This document shows positions 1 to 5,584 of a stretch of DNA of 7,549 nucleotides, piece after piece. This DNA comes from an uncultured Bacteroidales bacterium (GTDB lineage: Bacteria > Bacteroidota > Bacteroidia > Bacteroidales > WCHB1-69): NCBI GenBank assembly GCA_900321845.1, contig ONXT01000165.1, positions 1-7,549 of the forward strand. The letters are read 5' to 3'. Made by a program: the position numbers and the translations under genes. The stretch's first letter is position 1; every line of letters begins with the position of its first letter. The notes below the pieces were generated by a model, which saw only the letters and a list, made by a program, of their open reading frames with translations, was not told the DNA's origin and ran no database searches.

Positions 1-1
1 C

Positions 2-376
2 CTGAATATCAACAAGATAATCGAGAGAACGAAGCAGGGCAGGCATCTGTTGGTGCTGGTGGACGAGTTGGCGCGTACCACGAATCCCGATGAAGGACGG
101 AGCATTGTGAACGCTTTTGTGATGATGATGGACAAGTATAAAGTGATGTCGCTCATCTCCACCCATTATGGCGGCGTGGCGGCACATTGTCGCAGACTTC
201 GCGTCAAGGGTTTGATAATGAATAAGATAACGGATGATATCACGCCGAAAAATCTGAACCGTTTTATGGATTACTCCCTTGTTGAAACCACTTCCGACGA
301 GGTTCCGACAGAAGCTCTCACCATCGCCCGCATATTCCATGCCGATGAAGAGTTCTTGAAATTGGCCGGGAAATAA
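2..376 (+). CDS. MutS-family ATPase, C-terminal end (5' truncated); possibly a KamC-type reactivase ATPase
   Basis: The reading frame is open from base 2, so the gene begins upstream of the window and 124 C-terminal residues are visible. They carry the second half of a MutS-type ABC ATPase domain. A hydrophobic strand ending in LVLVDE is the Walker B motif. It is followed by LARTTNPDEG, the position of GRGT in true MutS, and then by ISTHY, the H-loop. The ARTTNP variant and the short tail ending in DEEFLKLAGK differ from mismatch-repair MutS. They resemble, from memory, the MutS-like KamC ATPases encoded beside lysine 5,6-aminomutase genes in amino-acid-fermenting Bacteroidetes and Fusobacteria. 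That subfamily call is an inference. No helix-turn-helix or clamp-binding tail follows the ATPase core. The gene is separated from the next one by a terminator-like hairpin and a promoter, so it is probably not part of the pigment-type operon downstream. Confidence 0.8.
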   Translation: MNINKIIERTKQGRHLLVLVDELARTTNPDEGRSIVNAFVMMMDKYKVMSLISTHYGGVAAHCRRLRVKGLIMNKITDDITPKNLNRFMDYSLVETTSDEVPTEALTIARIFHADEEFLKLAGK

Positions 377-402
377 TTTTCTTTCTTTCTTCCTTCCTCT
401 TC
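377..402 (+). repeat. 26-nt pure pyrimidine tract (TTTC/TTCC repeats)
   Basis: Directly after the stop codon of the MutS-like gene there is an unbroken run of 26 pyrimidines built from CTTT and CTTC-like units. In RNA it would be an unstructured C/U-rich 3' untranslated stretch, upstream of the hairpin at 413-439. No function is evident; it could be a low-complexity slippage product. Confidence 0.6.
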
Positions 403-412
403 AACTATCAGG

Positions 413-443
413 CGGAATAAAATTTTTTTCGTTATTCCGTTTT
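413..443 (+). terminator. Terminator-like hairpin after the MutS-like gene
   Basis: CGGAATAA (413-420) is perfectly complementary to TTATTCCG (432-439), giving an 8-bp stem with an 11-nt T-rich loop. TTTT follows at 440-443. The position, about 37 nt after the stop codon, suits an intrinsic terminator, although the stem is A/T-rich and therefore weak. It overlaps the -33 region of the promoter for the next operon. Confidence 0.5.
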
Positions 444-458
444 ATTGTCGTATCTTTG
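427..458 (+). promoter_or_regulatory. Bacteroidetes-type promoter for the ammonia-lyase operon
   Basis: TATCTTTG at 451-458 matches the Bacteroidetes -7 consensus TAnnTTTG exactly. Twenty bases upstream, TTTC at 427-430 differs from the -33 element TTTG by one base. Transcription would start around 464-466, leaving a leader of about 55 nt before the ATG at 522. A second -7 match, TATTTTTG at 482-489, has a TTTG upstream only at a 23-nt spacing (455-458), so it is a weaker alternative. Confidence 0.6.
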
Positions 459-486
459 CGCGCCTTTTTAAAATTGTTAACTATTT

Positions 487-504
487 TTGTAAATTATTGT
501 AAAT
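487..504 (+). repeat. Direct repeat TTGTAAAT in the leader, 10-bp period
   Basis: TTGTAAAT occurs at 487-494 and again at 497-504, exactly ten bases apart, within the A/T-rich leader of the ammonia-lyase gene. The one-helical-turn spacing would suit a regulator binding site on DNA, but base composition alone could produce it. There is no recognisable Shine-Dalgarno sequence before the ATG at 522, as is usual in Bacteroidetes. Confidence 0.3.
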
Positions 505-521
505 CAAAATAATAATATATC

Positions 522-2030
522 ATGCTACTGAAAGAAGCTGAAAAAGTAATATTTGAAAATGCAAAATTGAGCATCACAGCTGAGGAAAGACAACGCATTG
601 AAGAAAGTTACAATTTTCTGTCGGATTTTTCAAAAGATAAAATCATTTATGGAATTAATACCGGGTTCGGTCCGATGGCGCAATACCGCATTCCCGACGA
701 GGATTTGCTTGACCTCCAGTACAATATCATCCGCAGTCACTCTACCGGCGCGGGTGAGCCTTTCGGCGATGTTTATGTGAAGGCTGCCATGCTTTCTCGT
801 TATCGCACTTTCGCTCGTGGCAAGTCGGGCGTGCATATTGACGCGCTGCAACTGCTGGTCGATTTTATCAACCACGGCATCTGCCCGTTCATCCCGCAGC
901 ACGGCAGCGTGGGTTCCAGTGGAGACCTTGTGCAGCTTGCCCACCTCGCCCTTTGTCTCATTGGCGAGGGAAAAGTGTTCTATAAAGGGCAGCTCCGCCC
1001 GTCTGCTGAGGTGATGCGCGAGCTGAACCTCCAACCGCTGAAACCGCATCTCCGCGAAGGCTTGGCTCTTACCAACGGTACTGCCATGATGACGGGCGTG
1101 GGCATTGTTAACCTCCATTATGCAAAAAAACTGCTCCATTACGCCATCGTCGGCTCCCTGATGGTGAACGAAATCGTGGCCTCCTACGACGATTTCCTCG
1201 CCCCTGAACTCAACGACCTCAAAGGCCACGAGGGACAGACCTACGTAGCCCACAAGATGTGCGAGCTTGCGCAAAGTTCACACGCACTGCTGAAACGCGA
1301 AATCGAAATGTATCACCCTCACAAAGAACAGATTTTCAAACACAAAGTGCAGCCTTTCTATTCCTTGCGCTGCGTTCCGCAAGTGCTTGGCCCCGTGTAT
1401 GATACACTCGCTTTCTCAGAAAAAATCCTTGAAGAGGAGTTCAACGCTGTGGATGACAACCCCATCGTGGACAGCGAAACCAAGAATGTTTATCACGGTG
1501 GCAATTTCCATGGCGACTACGTCTCTTTTGAAATGGACAAGATGAAAATCGCCGTCACCAAGATGACGATGTTGCTGGAACGACAGTTCAATTATCTGTG
1601 CCACGACAAAATCAACGAGATTCTCCCGCCGTTCCTCAATCTGGGCAAACTCGGCCTCAATTACGGAGTGCAGGCCATGCAGTTCACGGCTACCTCCACC
1701 ACCGCCGAATGCCAAACCCTCTCGAATCCGATGTACGTCCACAGCATCCCCAACAACAATGACAATCAGGATGTTGTCAGTATGGGTACCAACTCCGCCA
1801 TCTTGGCGAAGCGCGTCATCGACAATGCCTATCAGGTGTTCTCAATCTACTTTATCGGCTTGGCGCAGGCGGTTGACTGCCTGAAAGTCAAGGACAAACT
1901 TTCGGAAACCAGCCGCCGCATTTACGACGAAATCCGTGCGATGGTGCCGCTTTTCATCAAGGACACGCCGAAGTATGAAGAGGAGGCTGCCGTCATCGAT
2001 TATTTGAAGAACAAAAAAATAGATTTATAG
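522..2030 (+). CDS. MIO-dependent aromatic amino acid ammonia-lyase (HAL/TAL family, probable tyrosine ammonia-lyase)
   Basis: This 502-residue protein is full length for the histidine/phenylalanine/tyrosine ammonia-lyase family, which removes ammonia from an aromatic amino acid to give an arylacrylate. Visible landmarks in order: YGINTGFGP with catalytic Tyr43; RSH with Ser72-His73 at the substrate-selectivity position; GSVGSSGDL with the MIO-forming triad Ser132-Ser133-Gly134; LTNGT with Asn185; YSLRC with Tyr280 and Arg283; DNP at 312-314; GGNFHG with Phe329; TTAE with Glu396; and NQDVVSMG with Gln416. The triad is normally Ala-Ser-Gly. The MAQYRI and QYNIIRSHSTG segments closely resemble, from memory, the Flavobacterium johnsoniae tyrosine ammonia-lyase rather than HutH. 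No histidine-degradation genes are nearby, and ketosynthase and ACP genes follow. Tyrosine to 4-coumarate, as the starter for an aryl polyene, is therefore the likely role. The Ser-His pair is also found in histidine ammonia-lyases, so histidine cannot be excluded. The ATG start is supported by the A/T-rich leader and the family length. Confidence 0.93.
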   Translation: MLLKEAEKVIFENAKLSITAEERQRIEESYNFLSDFSKDKIIYGINTGFGPMAQYRIPDEDLLDLQYNIIRSHSTGAGEPFGDVYVKAAMLSRYRTFARGKSGVHIDALQLLVDFINHGICPFIPQHGSVGSSGDLVQLAHLALCLIGEGKVFYKGQLRPSAEVMRELNLQPLKPHLREGLALTNGTAMMTGVGIVNLHYAKKLLHYAIVGSLMVNEIVASYDDFLAPELNDLKGHEGQTYVAHKMCELAQSSHALLKREIEMYHPHKEQIFKHKVQPFYSLRCVPQVLGPVYDTLAFSEKILEEEFNAVDDNPIVDSETKNVYHGGNFHGDYVSFEMDKMKIAVTKMTMLLERQFNYLCHDKINEILPPFLNLGKLGLNYGVQAMQFTATSTTAECQTLSNPMYVHSIPNNNDNQDVVSMGTNSAILAKRVIDNAYQVFSIYFIGLAQAVDCLKVKDKLSETSRRIYDEIRAMVPLFIKDTPKYEEEAAVIDYLKNKKIDL

Positions 2031-2043
2031 TCAATTCTACACT

Positions 2044-3273
2044 ATGAGACGTGTCGTTATCACAGGAATGGGCATCTATTCCTGCCTTGGAAAAAATCTG
2101 GAAGAGGTGAAACAGTCGCTCTATGCGGGCAAATCCGGCATTGGCATCGACGAGGCGCGCATCGCCTATGGTTATCGCTCGCCGCTGACCGGCATTGTGG
2201 AGCGTCCGCAGCTCAAAGGACTGCTCGACCGCCGTTCCAGAATCTGCCTTGCCGAAGAGGGCGAGTATGCCTACATGGCCACGGTGGAAGCACTGAAAAA
2301 TGCAGGCATCGATGCTGATTACCTTGAGAAAAACGAGGTGGGCGTGCTCTACGGCAACGACTCGTCCGCCAAATCCGTCATCGAGGCGCACATGCATACG
2401 CTGGAAACCAAGGACACCACGCTCCAAGGCTCCGGTGCCATCTTCCAGTCGATGAACTCCACTGTCACGATGAACCTTTCCACCATCTTCAAGCTGAAGG
2501 GTATCAACATGACGATTAGCGCCGCGTGCGCCAGCAGCTCCCACGCCATCGGTTTGGGGCTGATGTTCATCCGCGAAGGGTTGCAGGATGTAATCATCTG
2601 CGGTGGCGCGCAAGAGGTCAACTACCTCTCGATGAGCAGCTTCGATGCCATCAGCGCCTTTTCCACCCGCGTGAATGACCCGACAAAGGCTTCCCGTCCG
2701 TTCGACCGCGACCGTGACGGGCTTGTGCCGAGTGGGGGAGCGGCTACCGTGATACTGGAAGAGTACGAGCACGCCGTCAAGCGCGGCGCCACCATCCTTG
2801 CGGAGGTGGCCGGCTACGGTTTCTCCTCCAACGGCGCCAACATTTCACAGGCCAGCGACTTCGGCTCCTGCATCGCCATGCAGCGCGCGATGAAGGACGC
2901 AGGCGTGCAACCCGCCGACATTGACTATATTAACGCCCACGCCACCTCCACTTTGCAGGGGGACGCTTTTGAAGCCGACGCCCTCAACCACCTCTTCGGC
3001 GAACTAAAAACCCCCGTCTCCTCCACCAAGTCCATGACCGGCCACGAGTGCTGGATGGCCGGCGGAAGCGAAATCGTCTATTCCAACCTGATGATGCTCA
3101 ACGGGTTCATCGCTCCTAACATCAATTTTGAAAACCCAGACGAGCATTCCCGGAACTTGAATATCGTCAACCAGACCATGGAAAAGAATATCAACCTCTA
3201 TCTCTCCAACTCCTTTGGCTTCGGCGGTACGAACAGCGCACTGGTGGTGAGGAAGTTGAAAGTTGAGAATTGA
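2044..3273 (+). CDS. FabB-like beta-ketoacyl-ACP synthase (KAS I/II type)
   Basis: This 409-residue elongating ketosynthase condenses a malonyl-ACP extender with an acyl-ACP. The N-terminus RRVVITGMGIYS is the canonical thiolase-fold start and fixes the ATG, which lies 13 nt after the lyase stop. The catalytic triad is complete: Cys162 in AACASSS, His299 in NAHATST and His334 in SMTGHE, with Lys329 just before. The C-terminal glycine-rich loop NSFGFGGTNSAL is intact. The segment GFIAPNINFENPDEHS and the following residues resemble E. coli FabB more than FabF. The position between an aromatic ammonia-lyase and an ACP suggests elongation of an arylacrylate starter rather than housekeeping fatty acid synthesis. 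No adjacent chain-length-factor paralogue is present in the window. The last six residues (KLKVEN) are encoded by a heptamer repeat that contains the stop codon, so the C-terminal tail may have been altered by that repeat. Confidence 0.94.
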   Translation: MRRVVITGMGIYSCLGKNLEEVKQSLYAGKSGIGIDEARIAYGYRSPLTGIVERPQLKGLLDRRSRICLAEEGEYAYMATVEALKNAGIDADYLEKNEVGVLYGNDSSAKSVIEAHMHTLETKDTTLQGSGAIFQSMNSTVTMNLSTIFKLKGINMTISAACASSSHAIGLGLMFIREGLQDVIICGGAQEVNYLSMSSFDAISAFSTRVNDPTKASRPFDRDRDGLVPSGGAATVILEEYEHAVKRGATILAEVAGYGFSSNGANISQASDFGSCIAMQRAMKDAGVQPADIDYINAHATSTLQGDAFEADALNHLFGELKTPVSSTKSMTGHECWMAGGSEIVYSNLMMLNGFIAPNINFENPDEHSRNLNIVNQTMEKNINLYLSNSFGFGGTNSALVVRKLKVEN

Positions 3274-3294
3274 GAATTGAGAATTGAAAGTTGA
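3253..3294 (+). repeat. Six tandem heptamers overlapping the ketosynthase stop codon
   Basis: The 42 bases consist exactly of six 7-mers in the order AAGTTGA, AAGTTGA, GAATTGA, GAATTGA, GAATTGA, AAGTTGA. The first two and most of the third encode the end of the ketosynthase. The stop codon TGA is the last three bases of the third unit, and the other three units lie in the intergenic spacer. I recall similar heptamer strings in intergenic regions of other Bacteroidetes genomes; their function is unknown to me. Confidence 0.85.
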
Positions 3295-3313
3295 CGATGG
3301 GTACATCGTCTTT
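3293..3313 (+). other. Hairpin between ketosynthase and ACP genes
   Basis: GACGATG (3293-3299) and CATCGTC (3304-3310) form a perfect 7-bp stem with the tetraloop GGTA, followed by TTT. It begins at the end of the heptamer repeat and lies 24 nt before the ACP start. It could be a weak attenuator or an RNA processing/stability element that sets ACP levels relative to the ketosynthase. The short T-run makes full termination unlikely. Confidence 0.45.
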
Positions 3314-3333
3314 AATTTGATAAATATTAATTT

Positions 3334-3582
3334 ATGAACAGAGAAGAAATTATCGAAACCATTAACAATTTCCTTATTGAGGAATTGGAAATTGACGCTG
3401 AGCGCTTGAAAGATGATGCGCGTTTGAGGGAAGATCTCAAGATTGACAGCTTGGATTTTGTGGATATCGCCGTTATCGTGGAGGAGCATTTCAAAATCAA
3501 AATCAAGCCAGAAGAGATGAAGAACGTGAAGCTGCTGTCGCAGTTTTACGATTATATTGAAAATAAAATGAAAGAGGCGTAA
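3334..3582 (+). CDS. Acyl carrier protein
   Basis: This 82-residue acidic protein has the four-helix ACP pattern. The phosphopantetheine attachment site is Ser39 in KIDSLDFVDIAV, where the Asp-Ser-Leu motif starts helix II. The following acidic face (EEHFKIKIKPEEM) is the usual docking surface for partner enzymes. Size and motif match discrete type II carrier proteins of fatty acid, polyketide and aryl-polyene systems. It would carry the arylacrylate starter and growing chain for the ketosynthase encoded just upstream. A 60-nt spacer with a heptamer repeat and a hairpin separates the two genes. The ATG at 3334 has an A/T-rich leader and no Shine-Dalgarno sequence. Holo-ACP synthase and the ligase that loads it are not in the window. 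Confidence 0.94.
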   Translation: MNREEIIETINNFLIEELEIDAERLKDDARLREDLKIDSLDFVDIAVIVEEHFKIKIKPEEMKNVKLLSQFYDYIENKMKEA

Positions 3583-3602
3583 TTATCTCTATTTATTTAA
3601 TA

Positions 3603-3617
3603 ATCTAATAATTAGAT
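3603..3617. repeat. 15-bp palindrome covering the acyltransferase start codon
   Basis: ATCTAAT (3603-3609) and ATTAGAT (3611-3617) form a perfect inverted repeat around a single A. The right arm includes the first two bases of the ATG at 3616. As RNA it can form a 6-bp A/U-rich stem with a 3-nt loop, too weak to predict strong control of translation. Confidence 0.4.
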
Positions 3618-4518
3618 GTCGAGTCAGCAGCCCGAAGGACGGCAGTGGAGTGGTAAGACGGGAGGCGGTAATTTCGGACAGAGATTTTTGTTAAAAGTCT
3701 TGAAATCCGTCAATGTCGTCTTCTTTTATCCCGTTTTGTACTTGGTTGTGCCATTTTATTGCGTGGTCAACTATCGCGCATTCGGCTGCATCTACCGTTA
3801 TTTCAGGGAGATACATCATTTTTCAGCATGGAAGTCCTTTTGGTGTACTGTGCGGAACCATCTGATATTCGGGCGGGTTGTTTTGGATCGTTTTGCCATT
3901 CTGGCGGGCAATTCGAAGCAGTTCAAGATTGAAGTGGAGGGGCAGGAGGTATTCACCCAGATGCTGGATTCTCCTCTCGGAATGATTGTGGCGGGTTCCC
4001 ATGTCGGCAATTTCGAGTTGGTGGGGCATTTTTTCCATCAGGATAAAAAGACCATCAACGCGATAGTTTTCGGCGGAGAGCGGGCCGGCTTGCAACGCCG
4101 CCGTGAGGCCTCGTTTGAGACCCACAACGAGAAAATGATTCCCGTAACGCCTGATTTATCGCACATTTTTGCGCTAAAAGATGCCTTGGATCGCGGTGAA
4201 ATCGCCGTGATTCTGTGCGACAGAATCTGGGGGAGCCGCAAAACGCTCACGGTGGACTTCCTTGGCAAGCCCGCGAAGTTCCCATTGGGCACTTTCCTGC
4301 TCGCCGCCCAGATGGACGTTCCGGTCGTTTCTCTGATTGCCGTGAAGGAGCGTGGTACCCGTTATCACGGCTTCGTCAAGCGCTTCGACTCCCCCGACCC
4401 GCAGTTGTCGGTGCGTGAGAAAAGTCAGTTCTACGCCCGTCAGTATGCTGAAAATCTGCAAGATATCCTGCGGAAATATCCGGAACAATGGTTTAATTTT
4501 TACGATTTCTGGGCTTAA
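3616..4518 (+). CDS. LpxL/HtrB-like lysophospholipid-type acyltransferase
   Basis: This 300-residue protein of the lipid A late acyltransferase (LpxL/HtrB) superfamily is likely bound to the inner face of the membrane and would transfer an acyl chain from an acyl-ACP to a hydroxyl acceptor. The HX4D/E catalytic motif is present as HVGNFE, with His129 and Glu134. Further family landmarks are VILCDRIWGS (191-207 region, Asp202-Arg203), FLGKPAKFPLGTFLLA (215-230) and the C-terminal YPEQWFNFYDFW (289-299). A hydrophobic stretch at about residues 31-51 is the likely membrane anchor. It follows the ACP by 33 nt and is separated from the BtrH-like gene by 2 nt, so it is almost certainly co-transcribed. 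From this context its donor is probably the aryl-polyene chain on the ACP rather than a lipid A fatty acid. The acceptor is unknown and could be a lipid or a resorcinol. The start could be internal, because the first 20 residues are low-complexity and polar. Confidence 0.88.
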   Translation: MSSQQPEGRQWSGKTGGGNFGQRFLLKVLKSVNVVFFYPVLYLVVPFYCVVNYRAFGCIYRYFREIHHFSAWKSFWCTVRNHLIFGRVVLDRFAILAGNSKQFKIEVEGQEVFTQMLDSPLGMIVAGSHVGNFELVGHFFHQDKKTINAIVFGGERAGLQRRREASFETHNEKMIPVTPDLSHIFALKDALDRGEIAVILCDRIWGSRKTLTVDFLGKPAKFPLGTFLLAAQMDVPVVSLIAVKERGTRYHGFVKRFDSPDPQLSVREKSQFYARQYAENLQDILRKYPEQWFNFYDFWA

Positions 4519-4520
4519 TT

Positions 4521-5567
4521 ATGGAAAAATCAGAATTCATCCCCCATATCCATTGCGAAACAGGCACCCTGCGCAATCTGCTCGCATACGTCGGCTACGA
4601 CATCAGCGAGGCCATGATTTTCGGCATCGGCAAGGGGATGGTTTTCGGATTCTCCACGCTTGTCAGGTTCAGCGGAATCAATTTTATGGTCTGCCGCACT
4701 TGGCAGGGATTCATCATCCGTAATTTCATCAAACAGATGGACCTGCCCATCCAATATCGCCGATATTTCCTGTTGAATAAGAAGAAGGCGATGCGGGATC
4801 TGGACGCTTTGCTGGAAAAAAACATCCCGGTGGGCTTGATGACCTCCATCTCTCGGCTTCCCTTTATCCGTGAGGAGTCCAACCGCTTCTTTTTCAACGG
4901 ACATAGTGTTCAGGTGATGAGGAAAGAGGGCGGCAATTACGTGGTGGTGGACAATTTTTCGCCCGCAGACGAGTACAAGCTGATTGCTGAGGCTGACTTG
5001 CGCCATGCGCGTTTCAGTCTGAAAATCCCGCCGATTTGGGGCGATTACTACTATATTGAGAGGCTGCCCGACCATGTGAGGCCGATAGAATCGGTCATCA
5101 CCGACAGCATCCGTTCCACTTGCAAGGTGATGCTCGCCAAATTCCCCTTCTCCTTTATGGGCGTCAGCGGCATGCGCTATATGGCGTACCGCATCAAACG
5201 GAAGGCAAAGCCGGTGCTCACCGCCCACAACCGCAAGTTCTTCCTCTACATATTCAGAATGCTGGAAATCGGCTCCGGCGGTTCGGGCTATCGCTATCTT
5301 TACGCCCGTTTTCTTGAAGAGGCGGGAAAGACACTTCATTCCGACGAATTGTGCCAAATGGCCGAGGAGATGGTGAATATCGGCGACCAATGGCGCAGAA
5401 TCTCCATCATCGCTGGCAAATTAGCGCGCGACGGCGCAGCCGATTGTGTGCCCTCCGTGAACGAAATCGTGGAAATCGTTTATGAAATCGCCGACATGGA
5501 AGAGCGGTTGTTCCGCAAACTACGTGTCATCGTAGATGAAATTGATCAAAAAAATAATCATAAATAG
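4521..5567 (+). CDS. BtrH-like acyl-ACP transferase (BtrH_N domain, DUF4872-like C-terminal half)
   Basis: The N-terminal half matches the BtrH family, named for the butirosin enzyme that moves an aminoacyl chain from an ACP to an aminoglycoside. The segment at residues 9-20 (HIHCETGTLRNL), then ISEAMIFGIGKG (28-39) and the later NRFFFNGHSVQV and YVVVDNFSP segments are the recognisable blocks. Cys12, His128 and Asp144 form a plausible papain-like catalytic triad; this assignment is made by eye. The C-terminal half (about 190-348) is helical and charged and resembles the DUF4872 region that often follows BtrH_N. No signal peptide or clear transmembrane segment is evident. Start ATG lies 2 nt after the acyltransferase stop, indicating translational coupling. 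From context it may transfer the finished aryl-polyene or another acyl chain from the upstream ACP to an unknown acceptor. The substrate is not shown by the sequence. Confidence 0.83.
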   Translation: MEKSEFIPHIHCETGTLRNLLAYVGYDISEAMIFGIGKGMVFGFSTLVRFSGINFMVCRTWQGFIIRNFIKQMDLPIQYRRYFLLNKKKAMRDLDALLEKNIPVGLMTSISRLPFIREESNRFFFNGHSVQVMRKEGGNYVVVDNFSPADEYKLIAEADLRHARFSLKIPPIWGDYYYIERLPDHVRPIESVITDSIRSTCKVMLAKFPFSFMGVSGMRYMAYRIKRKAKPVLTAHNRKFFLYIFRMLEIGSGGSGYRYLYARFLEEAGKTLHSDELCQMAEEMVNIGDQWRRISIIAGKLARDGAADCVPSVNEIVEIVYEIADMEERLFRKLRVIVDEIDQKNNHK

Positions 5568-5584
5568 TTTAATCATAAATAGTT
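5555..5584 (+). repeat. Perfect 15-bp tandem duplication at the BtrH-like/methyltransferase junction
   Basis: TAATCATAAATAGTT occurs at 5555-5569 and again, unchanged, at 5570-5584. The first copy carries the BtrH-like stop codon TAG (5565-5567), and the second is followed immediately by the methyltransferase ATG at 5585. Removing one copy would leave TAG-TT-ATG, the same 2-nt junction spacing as at 4516-4523. The duplication has therefore widened the gap to 17 nt. Confidence 0.9.

Noticed and set aside
630..1274. Long minus-strand open frame (214 codons) opposite the ammonia-lyase gene
   Set aside because: It is fully antisense to a strongly conserved gene with intact active-site motifs. 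Its translation shows no recognisable domain, and the open frame follows from codon bias of the real gene.
1993..2772. Minus-strand open frame (259 codons) opposite the ketosynthase gene
   Set aside because: It is a shadow of the ketosynthase reading frame, rich in His, Arg and Gly as antisense translations tend to be, with no motif or promoter.
3313..3319. Possible -7 promoter element TAATTTG before the ACP gene
   Set aside because: It is one base short of TAnnTTTG, and no TTTG lies about 20 nt upstream. The ACP is better explained as part of the upstream operon.
4530..5390. Minus-strand open frame (286 codons) opposite the BtrH-like gene
   Set aside because: It covers nearly the same interval as a gene with clear BtrH blocks and has no domain-like pattern; treated as a shadow.
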